Under the pieces are notes generated by a model. The model saw nothing but the letters and a program-made list of their open reading frames with translations. It was not told the DNA's origin and did no database searches. A stretch of DNA of 64,000 bases from contig ML679995.1 in assembly GCA_007922225.1 (NCBI GenBank), forward strand, positions 1,699,653-1,763,652. Direction: 5' to 3'. Shown here piece by piece: positions 33,654 to 43,420 of this stretch (within the stretch, counting starts at the first letter, position 1; each line of letters begins with the position of its first letter). Source of the DNA: Emydura subglobosa. Lineage: Eukaryota > Chordata > Testudines > Chelidae. The position numbers and the translations under genes were made by a program.

Positions 33654-34213
33654 GAGGTTACTTATCAGTAATTGTGCTCTTCAAAAGTGTCACTTCTGCA
33701 TATTGTTTGCAGTGTAGTGGTAGCTATGTTGATTCAAAGATGAGAGAGACAAGGTCGAGGAGGTAATACCTTTTACTGGACCAACTTGTGTTGGTGCAAG
33801 AGACAAACTTTTGAGCTACACAAAGCTCTTCTTCAGGTCTTCAGAGCTCTGTGCAGCTCAAGAGCTTGGCTCTTTCACCCAAAGAAGTTGGTCCAATAAG
33901 AGAGATTATTATTACCTCACCCACCTTGTCTCTCTCTCTTCTGCATATTCACAGCTATGTGTTTGGCACTTCCTGGCACTGAGCTGTGGAATCTCCTGGA
34001 GAGCAGTGTCAATTGTGGACACTTGCCTCTCCCGATCTTTCCTCTCAGAAGAATCAGAGGGTATAAAAGAAGGTGATCCCAAATACCCTGCAGTTCCTTC
34101 CCTAGATTTGGAATTCTTGACCTGACTCGCTGACAAATTGGGGAAGGTGGACAGGGAAAGTGTGAATGTGCAGAGGCAACACTCTCGAAGAGCAGTTGTT
34201 GGTAGGTAACCTC
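33654..34213 (+). repeat. solo DIRS-like terminus, split by a foldback retroposon
   Basis: The outer ends are inverted: GAGGTTACTTATCAGTAATT and, in reverse complement, GAGGTTACCTACCAACAACT, each followed by TGCTCTTC. The inner order (TATAAAAGAAGG, then CAGTTCCTTCCCTAG, then CTCTCGAAGAGCAG) parallels the ITR module of the other DIRS copies, though the sequence has diverged. No gag or pol is attached. It looks like a solitary terminal module from another subfamily. Confidence 0.55.
33705..33937 (+). repeat. foldback retroposon, copy 2, with 12-bp TSD
   Basis: It is flanked by exact 12-bp direct repeats CTTCTGCATATT (33693-33704 and 33938-33949). The left arm AGAGACAAGGTCGAGGAGGT ... GACAAACTTTTGAGCT mirrors the right arm, whose reverse complement reads AGAGACAAGGTGGGTGAGGT ... 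CAAGCTCTTGAGCT. The loop carries GAGCTCTT and CTTCAGG motifs in inverted copies. Removal restores the DIRS-like terminus. Confidence 0.85.
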
Positions 34214-34499
34214 TTTCTTTTGAGTGGCCTCTGCATATTTCCACTTGTGAGAGATTGGTGCGCAGTACAGCTCCCTCTTAAGGTGAGCTATAAAGACAAC
34301 AAAACAACATCAGCTCTAGACTGCAAATCAGGAGTATTAGAAGTAGCAGCCAGAATTTTGCTCTCCCAGATCAGTCTTCAGTAAGGGACAAATTTTTGCT
34401 TTAGGCACATAAGGGGATTCAATATCAGATTTCCAAGCTAAGTAAAAGACAGCATGAAGGTAGGCAACAGATACTGCCTAAACCCGACAGCACCACAAG

Positions 34500-35480
34500 G
34501 CTTCACAATGACTTTCGCTGACTGAACGAGATTTCCAAATTCGATGCATACCCTATACCATGCACAGATGAATTAGTTGACCGATTGGACAAGGCCCGAT
34601 TCCTGACCACCCTGGATTTCATGAAAGGATATTGGCTGATTCCCCTGGCCAAAGAAGCAAAAGAAAAGACTGCCTTCTCCACGCCTGAGGGTCTATTCCA
34701 GTACCGTCCTCCCCTTCGGACTACATGTGGAAACAATACTGAATAAACTGAGGTGGGCGGGCCTTACAGCAAAGCCAGTCAAGTGTGCCATAGGACTATC
34801 AGAAGCTAAATACCTTGGGTACATCATGGGAAGAGGAATAGTGAAGCCCCAAGTGAATAAGCTGGAGGCCATCCAAAACCGGCCCCGATTGAACCAGAAG
34901 AAACAGGTCCGAGCAGTCCTCGGCATAGTGAAGTATTACCGGCGATTCATCCCCCACTTCACTGCCAGAGCAAGTCCCCTAATGGACGCGGTAAAGGCTC
35001 GGGGCCCTGAAATGGACTGACAAGGGGGGAGGAGGCCTTCATGGACCTACAGACTGGCCTCTGCAGTAATCCCATACTTTTGGCCCCAGACTTTACAAAG
35101 GAATTTATTCTACAGACAGATACATCCGAGGTAGGGTTGGGGATTGTTCTATCACAGGTGGTGGGAGAAGATGAACACCCCATTCTCTACCTCAGCAGAA
35201 AGCTCCTTCCGAGGGAACAGAAATATGCAGTGGTAGTGAAGGAGTGCTTTGTTGTCAAGTGGGCCATGGAAACTCTCAGGTATTATCTGCTAGGCTGAAA
35301 ATTTACCTCGTGACCAACCATGCCCCCCTCCAGTGGATGCAGCAGAACAAAGAGAAGAATGCAAGGGTGACCAGGTGATTCCTGTGCCTCCAGTCATTCC
35401 AATTTACCATCCAACACAGGGCCAGGAGCCACCACAGTAATGCGGATGGCCTGTCATGGGTGGACTGTCTAGTGACCCAA
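34500..35480 (+). pseudogene. Ty3/Gypsy pol fragment (RT, RNase H), active site deleted
   Basis: The text begins within RT: the fingers region reads LNEISKFDAYP, and LTTLDFMKGYWLIPLAKEAK has the motif A Asp. At 34728 VLPFGLH runs directly into VETILNKLRWAGLTAKPVKC, so the segment with the YxDD catalytic box is deleted. The thumb follows (SEAKYLGYIMGRGIVKP, LGIVKYYRRFIPHF). RNase H is at 35041-35298 (FILQTDTSEVGLGIVLSQ, LYLSRKLLPREQKYAVV, KECFVVKWAMETLRYYL), continuing to a stop at 35296 and, out of frame, to the SHHSNADGLS box near 35440. Gag, protease and integrase are absent. It lies directly upstream of the 3' LTR. Confidence 0.88.
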
Positions 35481-35521
35481 GTTGCCCAAGCCCAGGGTGT
35501 TGAGCAGGTGGGAGGGATATG

Positions 35522-36372
35522 TGTCAGGGTCAGACTAGATGACTACCGGAGCATGCTAGAAGGCCAATATATCAGCCCCAGGCTCAGCAAGTCTCTTTTT
35601 CCCTGGTAGCCAAGCAGGGCTTACTCCAAGTTAATTAACACACCTGGAGCCAATCAAGGCCCACCCAGACTTGTTAAAAGCCTCCCCTCCAGAGAAAGGA
35701 TGTGGCTAGAGTTGTGAGAATGAGGCAACCTACCAGAATGTGTGAGCAGCCAAGACGCTATCAGAAACCAGGAGGGTTTAGGAGAAGGAGCAGAACGCTG
35801 GCAGAAGAGAGCCCTGCACGTATGGGGGAGGGAAAAACCCACCCAAAGAGGGCAAAGGACCTTTCCCAGACCTGGAGGCCTGAGGGAAAAGACCCTGCCA
35901 GAAGGGGAAGATAGAACTGGACATTTGGTTGGGCACTACCATGCCTGTGGGGCTGTCAGAGGTCAAGAGCCGCCACCGCCGCCCCCCCCACGGCAAGGCA
36001 GCCAGGAAGGGCCCCTGTCCAAGCAGGGTCCAGACATTAAGTCAAGGGGCACGGGGAAGTAACCCAGGGAAGCTAGCAGCTTTCCAGAAGCCACAGCACA
36101 AGGCTGCTACTTGTAGGGTTCCTGGGTTGGGGCCCAGAGTCGAGGGTGAGTTGGGGCCCAGAGTCGAGGGCAAGAGCCCCAGCAAAGAGGCAAGGGCCTG
36201 TGAGAACCAGACACAGGACTGGGACCCAGCAGGGAGCAGCCATCTTAGAGAGGCTGTAATACCCTCCCCCACAACTAGAGGGTGGAAGAACCCTAAGGGG
36301 TGAAGCAGTTCCCTGACCTACCGCTAGAAGGAAGCGCTAGACCCACCAAGGTACAGCAAGAGCTTTGTCACA
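35522..36372 (+). mobile_element. Gypsy 3' LTR
   Basis: It starts TGTCAGGGTCAGACTAG just after a purine-rich GGTGGGAGGGATA, a plausible polypurine tract, and ends near GCTTTGTCACA, giving TG...CA termini. A TTAAAAGCC box (about 35676) may be the TATA element. With the 5' half of the element lost, no partner LTR or 5-bp target duplication can be checked. The LTR is GC-rich and has a short internal tandem duplication at 36127. Confidence 0.7.
36127..36170 (+). repeat. 24-bp tandem duplication in Gypsy LTR
   Basis: TTGGGGCCCAGAGTCGAGGG occurs at 36127-36146 and again at 36151-36170, a 24-bp period with two copies. Confidence 0.9.
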
Positions 36373-37952
36373 CAGCCCTTTAACTATAAGCATTTTGTAA
36401 CATTTATCCAAGTTCCTGACACCTACAGAGCTACAGGATTTTTCCAAACAGTACCGAAAAACCACTACCACCAGAAAAAAAGAAAGAAAACAACAAGGAA
36501 AGTGTGTTTAATAAGTGATTTGCTGCTGAAGTATTTAGGAAACAGGACAGAGAAGAAAGGTGATGTTCCAAGGGGTGCTGAGATCCATTCCTCTCTCCCT
36601 CCTGATCTTCTCTGACTGCTCTCACCTGTCATCTTCTAGGACAGTGAGGACAGGCTGGCTTGGTTTCCTCTTGCAGTAGTAATGGTAATCAGAGGAACTG
36701 GTATCATTCCTCATCACCACAACTCTGGGCCCCAGCAAAACAGTCAGCTATTCAAGGAGCCCACACCAGAAGACAGGATTTTGGTGGCCAGGGGGACTAC
36801 ACATTAAGTAAACACAGAACAAAACTGACAGAAAACCAGTCACCCTGAATAGATGAGGTTTCATCAGGGTCTAATTGCATGTAGGGGACAGAAGCACAAA
36901 CATGGAGGGAGAATGCACATAGAAGAGAAAAGCAAGAATCCACAGAGTAACTGGCAGCTAGGCCTCTAACTCTTGAGGATTAAGGGACAAATTTACCAAC
37001 CAATCTGGTAGCAATTAGCTTGTCTTGATAAGAACCCTGTTGAGAAACTCCTGTCTATTTTAGATTTAACAACTCCCTGGTTACAGACAATATTTGCAAT
37101 TGCTGACTTGCCAGCAGAGAAAACTAAATATGTTTTCTAAAAATACAAACACTTTTCTGTACCAGTTTGCATCGTGACTGACTTGAAGTGGACAGCATGT
37201 AGACATGGTAGAATGACTCAGTAATGAAATACAATGGAATTTGACATTGCTAGAAGCAATTCTGGACATATATAAAGAACAAATCTTTGCCTTCTATAAT
37301 ACTAAATAAGTCTGTCATTCAGTGATTCAACAAACTGAGTAATCAAAAATTACATGAAAGCTAGTGTACTTAAAATAGTGTTTTTCCATAAAATAAAATG
37401 TTAATTTACTAATCTGCTCTCTCAGTTTTAACTCCAGATTACAGTATAAGACATTACAAGGGTGCTGCAATTATTTCCACAAACAAGTATTAGGAAATTC
37501 AGATTTAAGGCTAAAGTAAAAACAAATCCAAACGTGTTAAGTTTGTTTTGGTCCTTTATATGTGCATTCCCAGACCTTAACTCTCTGCTATAGTTATGCC
37601 AAAAAGAAAAAAAAATATAAAGCACCCTCTAAAAATATGTTTAATCAAATTTGGGTCTAATATACCCTAATCATAACTGTATACTTACTCATTGCATGGG
37701 ACAACTACAGAGCAGAGTTATGGCTGTGTAGTGGAGAGGATAAGAGGTGAGTAGAAAACTGTGCAGAGCATGGGGGGTGACAAGCAGAAGAAGATCCCAT
37801 GTGAGGATAGAGGTGAGAGGGCAAGGACGTGAATGGGGCCTGGAGGGGGAAGAGGTTTATATGGAGTGGAGTCTTGTGTTGGGGAAATCCAGGACTATGC
37901 ACCCAATAGGCACTTGGGGTAGGAAGCCCAGTCTGTGCCAAGACGTCAGTAC
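36373..37952. other. unassigned sequence with one candidate exon
   Basis: Apart from the candidate exon at 36626-36669 I see no gene. The A-rich run near 36475 and the AT-rich 37080-37680 stretch are unremarkable. Confidence 0.4.
36626..36669 (-). CDS. weak candidate 44-nt exon
   Basis: On the minus strand a moderately pyrimidine-rich tract ending CTGCAAG is followed by an open frame reading RKPSQPVLTVLEDD, then the donor GTGAGAGCA. The block would begin in phase 0 and end with two bases (AG). That joins the one leading base of the 15928-15963 exon to make an Arg codon. The acceptor is weak, an AG two bases further in is also possible, and the block has no CpG. This could be chance. Confidence 0.25.
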
Positions 37953-38125
37953 TTCAAGATCCATATATTTTAAAGCCAGAAGAGAACACTCCTTTCTGGC
38001 ATTAAAATACCTGCCTTCCTCCATACAAATTCAGCAAGTGGTTACTTGTATCCATCTCATAACTTCTGGCTGAGCTAGAGCATGTCTTTTAGCAAGACAT
38101 CCTACCTGGATTTAAAGAGCTTCCC
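37953..38125 (-). mobile_element. CR1 3' end, minus strand
   Basis: AAGATCCATATATTTTAAAG and CCAGAAGAGAACACTCC, then CATAACTTCTGGCTGAGCTA, GAGCATGTCTTTTAGCAAGA and CATCCTACCTGGATTTAAAG are the reverse complement of the CR1 3' UTR. No coding part. Confidence 0.75.
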
Positions 38126-38787
38126 CTACAACTGCTGCATCAGCTCCACAGCCTGCCACGGTAGTGGGCACTAAAGTACCCGAGGCAGGAAGAGCTTTAG
38201 AAAGCCAGAGACATTGGCATGTACACTGAGCTGCCCCACAAACCCAGGCCCTGTTTTGCACAGTGGCAGTCTGCCAAACATAGCTCCCTTCTCCCACACG
38301 CCACCTTCACAGAACCCTATCTTGTCCCCTCTCGACACTAGAAAGCAGCACCCTGAGGAGAAATGCCCATCACGAGGAAGGCCTGGGAGAAGACCAAGGA
38401 TGTGCAGGTCAACCATAAAGCACCCCTCATGCACCCAGAAAGGCGCTCCTCACCTGGCGCGAAATGCCACGCTGACAAAGCAGGTGAGCCAGCAAGCGGC
38501 ACACAGCACCAAGCAGAGCAGTAACAGCTAGGGGCCAAGTAATTTACCAGTGAGAGGAATATAGCCACCCCTGCTCACTCCACTGACTCATTTCAACCAA
38601 TAGAATTTCAACATGCAAATTAACTGAAGAAAGTATCATGATTGGTTGAGTTACCTCTGAAAGCCCAGTTTAGAAGTGACCTGAACTATCATCTGGCCCA
38701 GTCTATAATGATAATTAGACAAAAGAACTGTTAATTTCTTCAAATGTAACCTAGGAATGAGATTTCAGGGAGCTTTACCTGTATGAT
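38126..38787. other. unassigned GC-richer sequence
   Basis: Positions 38130-38530 are richer in GC and CpG than the surroundings and keep an open frame of 105 codons on the plus strand (38214-38531). Its Ser/Pro/Arg-rich composition and lack of splice signals make a gene unlikely. The block may be an unrecognised repeat. Confidence 0.35.
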
Positions 38788-38955
38788 TCATTGATTGTAA
38801 AGCCAGAAGGGACCACTGTGAATCTAGTCAGACCTCCTATATGACAGGCTATAGGACTATCCTGAATTAATTTTTATTTGAACTAGAACAGCTCTTTTAG
38901 AAAAGCATTCAATCTGGATTTAAAATATGGATACTTCAGATTTTAAGACAATCTC
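38788..38955 (-). mobile_element. CR1 3' end, minus strand
   Basis: TTCATTGATTGTAAAGCCAG, AAGGGACCACTGTGAATCTA, GTCAGACCTCCTATATGACA and CATTCAATCTGGATTTAAAA are the reverse complement of the ATTCTATG-type CR1 3' UTR. Confidence 0.8.
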
Positions 38956-39135
38956 TTAACTGCTGGGGATTAGGATGAGATCATCATAGAGGCAGATCAT
39001 ACCCACATTTGCCTATTCTGGGGTTCTTGCACCTTCCTCCAAGTCATTTGGTGCTGGTCATTGTCAGAAACAGGATATGGAACTAGATGGACCTTGGATC
39101 TGATCCCATCTGGCAATTCCTATTGGAAGCCTGGG
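38956..39135 (+). mobile_element. CR1 3' end, plus strand, TTCTTATG type
   Basis: GGGGTTCTTGCACCTTCCTC, TGGTGCTGGTCATTGTCAGA and AACAGGATATGGAACTAGATGG lead to GGCAATTCCTATTGG. This is the sense strand of the other CR1 tail type. It sits tail-away from the minus-strand copy just before it. Confidence 0.75.
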
Positions 39136-39616
39136 AAGTCCCTTATTTCATTATTGAGCTCATTTAGGATAAGAGTCTGATGAGTGCTAAATTTCCTGGG
39201 CTCTTTTTTATTGATTTTTAACACAAAATAATTAGCAGATGCATTTGTAAATTCTAAGAATATTTCTTAATGCTCCAAGTGCTATACGTTTAGGTAGGAT
39301 ATGCTGTATTATTTCATATATAAAGAGATTGAATCCCTGTTTGACAAAGAAAACTCAACTCAGCCTTCACCGTGGAATTAGAACTGGTGTGTCTAGACTT
39401 GGTTCTTATAAAAGATTTAAACTCTTAAATGCTCTCTTTTTTTTTCTTTTTTTGTGTGCAAAGTACTGAGTTACATACTGGCAGTGCAGAAGATGTACAA
39501 GCACACGACTCCCATTGTGCCGTATGGGAGTCACGTAGGAACAGCACAACCAGAGATGTACTGTGTAAAATCATGAAATACAAGGCCAAAGGTTTCAGAA
39601 CTTGTTGATTATTTCC
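39136..39616. other. unassigned sequence
   Basis: No recognisable feature. A T-rich tract occurs near 39435. Confidence 0.4.
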
Positions 39617-39624
39617 ATATTCAG

Positions 39625-40515
39625 TAGGACTGTCAATTAATCGCATTTAACTCAAGCAATTAACAAAACAAAATTAACTAGATTTAAAAAATTATTTGTG
39701 ATTAATCGCAGTTTTAAACAATAGAATACCAATTTAAATTTATTATAAATATTTCTGGATGTTTTTCTACATTTTCAAATATATTAATTTCAATTACAAC
39801 ACAGAACAAAGTGTACAGTGCTCACTTATTTTTATTACAAATATCTGCACTATAAAAAAGAGAGAAATAGTATTTTCAATTCACCTCATAGAAATACTGT
39901 AGTGCAATCTCTTTATAGTGAAAGTGCAATTTACAAATGTAGAATTTTTTTTTACATAACTAAACTCAAACAAAATAATGTAAAACATTAGAGCCTACAA
40001 GTCCACTCACTCCTACTTCTTCAGCCAATCGCTAAGACACACGTTTGTTTACATTTATGGGAAGTAATGCTGCCCACTTCTTATTTACAATGTCACCTGA
40101 AAGTGAGAACAGGTGTTCACATGGCACTGTTGTAGCCAGCACTGCGAGGTATTTGTATGCCAGATATGCTAAACATTTATATGCCTCTTCATGCTTCAGC
40201 TTGTAGATTGCACTCTTTTTTTTAATCTTTTTATAGAGCTGGAGTCTGGGACCAGAGGGAACCTGTCTGCTGCTGGCTCAGGAGTGAGTACTGTGGACAA
40301 CAGCTGCTACTGGCTGAAAAAGCATTCAGGCTCGAGTGCTCTGCTTAAAGAGACAGTGCTCCCCCAACACACACACATCCCCTCCAACACCACAAATATT
40401 TAAATAAATGATATTCTGTTTTGTTTAACAGTGCAATTAAAGCTGTGATTAATCATTACTTTTTTTAATCTTGTGATTAATTGCAATTAATTTTCGTAAT
40501 CGTTCGACAGCCCTA
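39625..40515 (+). mobile_element. hAT-type element, 0.9 kb, with 8-bp TSD
   Basis: The left end TAGGACTGTCAATTAATCG and the right end (reverse complement TTAGGGCTGTCGAACGATT) are inverted repeats rich in ATTAATCG motifs. The octamers ATATTCAG (39617-39624) and ATATTTAG (40516-40523) differ at one base. The interior contains an antisense-looking segment with CTTCTTCAGCCAATCGCTAA (about 40017) and no intact protein. It is an internally deleted member of a larger element family, most probably hAT from the TSD length. Confidence 0.8.
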
Positions 40516-40523
40516 ATATTTAG

Positions 40524-41908
40524 GTATGTAAATAGCCTGATTTTCAGAGATCCTGAGCATTCTCAACTCCCACTGAGGCAATAGACAATGAGAGTAGATG
40601 GGGTGCTATGAACAATTTACTGGGAGTTAAAAAAAGATTTAATGGATTAGCCACTTTCAGTATAAATTTATATTGCCACATATCTAATAGCTCCATTTTT
40701 ATACCCAGGACAAAGCAAATTAACACTCACGCAAGACATTGTTTAATACTTTGGAGACTGCTAACAGATCTATTTCCTCCTAGGTTTTCCCTTTGGCTGG
40801 AAGGCTACAAAATGCCATTGTTACGAGAAAGAATAGTTACATTACATATGTAATGTATGTAAGTTAATTTTTACCTTGTTTAAACAAGATAAAAACTGAT
40901 TTCTGATCGGACATCAGGCCTTCATTATATCGGTTTCATAAATAAGATCGCTTTCTAGCAAGACGGAGGCTCCTAGCAAGTGGTCCAGGAATGACAACTG
41001 TAGTTTTAATTTTTACAACCTTGTTTTACATAAAATGAAAGTTTATACATAGCAGAAGACGCTTGTCACAGGAGCTTTAAGATTTTAAAATGCTGTGGTG
41101 TGGAAACAGGTGCAGCTATCTCACACACGACAATTCCTCCCAATTCACCCACACACAAGATTTGGAAGAGATCATTCAAGAGAGCCTTTCACAACTGCTC
41201 AGAATCTTCCGTATTGCTACTGCAGACAGCCACAAAAGTCCTTTTAATAATCTGGAAGAATATTTATCGCTCAGCCACTTTACATTGGTACTGCTGTTCT
41301 TTGATCCTTTGAAGTTTGGAACCCTGTAGCTAAATCATCCCAGCTTAAACATTTTAGTCTTTCCAATTCACTTTGTTGGTTTTAAATTTTATAAGGTAAT
41401 TGTCCTTTTCTGTATGTAGGTCCATTTTAAGGATTATTTTCCCCGCTTTAATACCTACAGTATTGGTTTCGTTTTTAAAGAAGCACTGGGAACTATTTTA
41501 GACACCATGGTTGGGATGCTTGATACACTCTCCAGTAGGGCTTTCAGGTGGAACAGACTGAGAAAACCTGACTGTTTTAACCGGTCAAATGTTCAAAATC
41601 TCTGAAGATATTATAGACAAAATAATTAAACTACACAGAGAATTAATTTTCCTATCCAAAAAAAGTAAACAGTAATTAACCTTTACTAATGTTAACGGCT
41701 TTGTAGCGATCCCGTAATCAGCCTAATGGATAAACAACCTATTTAGTATAATGCCCTAGTCTTACAGGATTTTAACAGAGGATATCAGACTTGTCTGAAT
41801 TACAGAGCAGGAATTTTATTATGCTGCTTCAGTAACCCACTTACTTTATACTGCAGCATTTCATTTTGTTACTCCAGGGAAGGAAACTAGGATCTTAGCT
41901 GGATACTC
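40524..41908. other. unassigned sequence with a CpG-retaining block
   Basis: Positions about 40900-41340 keep more CpGs than the flanks (ATATCGG, AAGACGGAGG, CACACGAC, TTCCGTATTG, TATCGCTC). Frames stay open on both strands for 60-80 codons (plus strand 41090-41329; minus strand about 41335-41185). I could not find matched strong splice sites. It may be conserved non-coding DNA, an exon or UTR, or an unknown repeat. Confidence 0.35.
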
Positions 41909-41911
41909 TGA

Positions 41912-42187
41912 GACGCTGTCTACACTTACCTCTGAGATTCGGCGGCAGTCGATGGGAGTTATGCAAGCTACGCAAAAAACTTGCGTAACTCCCGTTGACT
42001 TGTCTGCTCCTCTTCAGCGCGCCGTCTTCACTGCACTGCGCTGGACACAGCGCTACGCCACTTGTGAAGGTGGTCTTAGTACATCGATTTCTGGATCAAT
42101 TGAGTGGGTCCTTCACTGACCGCTCAGTCAATGCAGAGAAATCGATCTGATGGCGGCAACTTTGCCGCTGTCAGTGTAGCCGTAGCC
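41912..42187 (+). mobile_element. Harbinger-like MITE, copy C, with TGA TSD
   Basis: The left end GACGCTGTCTACACTTACCT and the right end (reverse complement GGCTACGGCTACACTGACAG) form the inverted repeats. TGA is duplicated at 41909-41911 and 42188-42190. The interior blocks (GGCGGCAGTCGATGGGAGTT, GCGCGCCGTCTTCACTGCAC, ACAGCGCTACGCCACTTG) are collinear with copy B. Confidence 0.85.
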
Positions 42188-42190
42188 TGA

Positions 42191-42574
42191 GTGTCTGCAC
42201 ATGTGCAGAGAACAGGGCAGTGCAACTCATTTAGAAGGTCCCAGAAACTTCCAGAACAGGGTGTGGCAGTTAACTGACATGCTCCTGTTCTGATGCGGTA
42301 TTGTATGAAGTTTCACCGTGAGCAGTACAGCTGGCAGGTGACACCCCAAGTAACCCTTAAAGTGAAACCAATCAAAGTGCAACAGAGGGAAAGGGAGAAA
42401 GTGCTAAATACAATAGTTAAAGATGGCCCTATAAACTGGGTGACTGACGAAGCAGGACCAAGAGATGTGCCTGCTGTGTGGGCGGGGTCCCAATCTCTGT
42501 ACCATTTTGGATACAGTTAGTGCTCTTCCAGCTTTATTTACCAGGAAGCCATCCATTAAGAAATATTTGGTCAT
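42191..42574. other. unassigned sequence, open plus-strand frame
   Basis: A 75-codon plus-strand frame (42293-42520) reads, for example, KVQQREREKVLNTIVKDGPI. It resembles no family I know and lacks splice signals. The edges of this block (CTCATTTAGAAGG and TCCCAATCTCTGTACCA) recur at 43537 and 43683, so it is probably part of an unknown repeat. Confidence 0.3.
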
Positions 42575-42715
42575 AAAGAGCATAGGCCATGCCAGGTCAT
42601 ATTAATGGCCCATCTAGTCCAGAATCCTTTCTTCCATCAGTGGCCAATACCCATAGGCAGCATGTGAATCTTTCATTTGAGGAGATTTCTCAAGCACCAG
42701 AAGCTACCTAGAAGT
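42575..42715 (-). mobile_element. CR1 3' end fragment, minus strand
   Basis: ATAAAGAGCATAGGCCATGC, CAGGTCATATTAATGGCCCA and TCTAGTCCAGAATCCTTTCT, then CAGTGGCCAATACC, is the antisense TTCTTATG-type CR1 3' UTR, also seen at 11829. Confidence 0.75.
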
Positions 42716-43210
42716 GGAGGGCTGGCCAGTGCCCATGCTGTGACTTACCCCCACTCCACCCTAAGGCCCCCATCCCCGCCGCTCGCTGCTCTCCACCCCT
42801 CCTCCCTCCTGTCACTGCCCTTAAGGCATGAAAAAAGTGGGAGGGCACTTTTAAAAATGATGGGGCCATGGCTCCCCATTCCGGTTCCCCTTAGCTGTGT
42901 TGCCCCAGCATCAGCACGCACATCATGAAAAGAAGTCCTACAGCTGGGCCAGTCAGTGAGACAGAAGCTGCGGCATCCGCTGCCACAGGAGAGCAAGCAA
43001 CTCAGGCCTTCCTTCCTGAAGAGCAAGTGATGGGGAGGGCAAGGGGGAGTGGAGAGGAGAGGAGAGAAGCGAGCGGGGATTAGGAGGGAAGGGGAGGGTG
43101 GAAAGAGGCGCCGTGAGAGCGGAGCCTCAGGGGCGGAGTGTAGGCAGGCCCTTCTAGGAAGCCTCCAGCACTCCAAAGGGAGGTGACCCATGCCATATCC
43201 AGCATTTGCC
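42716..43210. repeat. GC-rich block splitting two CR1 fragments
   Basis: A GC-rich, CpG-containing block of about 0.5 kb (GGGAGGGCAAGGGGGAGTGG, GGCGCCGTGAGAGCGGAGCC) lies between two minus-strand CR1 3' pieces. The ends GGGCTGGCCAGTGCCC and GGCAGGCCC are only loosely inverted. It looks like an inserted non-autonomous transposon, but no clean termini or TSD could be fixed. The open frames in it are GC artefacts. Confidence 0.4.
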
Positions 43211-43420
43211 CCTGCATGGCCAGCCTTTCTGGGGCCCAAGGTACTTATACATGCTACTCATGCCAGTGCCAGATGCTTCAGAGGGAGTGAACAGAACACT
43301 GCAATGACGGAGTCGGCCATTCCCTGCTGTGAAGTCCCAGATTCTGGCAGTCAGAGGTTTAGGGACACCCAGGAGCATGGGGTTGCTAATAGCCATTGAT
43401 GGACTTGTCACTGTGGTATG
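43211..43420 (-). mobile_element. CR1 3' end fragment, minus strand
   Basis: GCCAGTGCCAGATGCTTCAG, AGGGAGTGAACAGAACACTG, CAGTCAGAGGTTTAGGGACA and GCTAATAGCCATTGATGGAC are again the antisense CR1 3' UTR. They continue from where the 42575 fragment leaves off, so the two are probably one copy split by the GC-rich block. Confidence 0.75.

Noticed and set aside
35742..36303. Plus-strand open frames of 106 and 124 codons
   Set aside because: They lie inside the Gypsy LTR, Pro/Gly/Arg-rich and overlapping in different frames. The LTR boundaries explain the sequence.
42745..43239. Minus-strand open frame of 164 codons
   Set aside because: It spans a GC-rich inserted block and runs into antisense CR1 tail. 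No domain or splice evidence.
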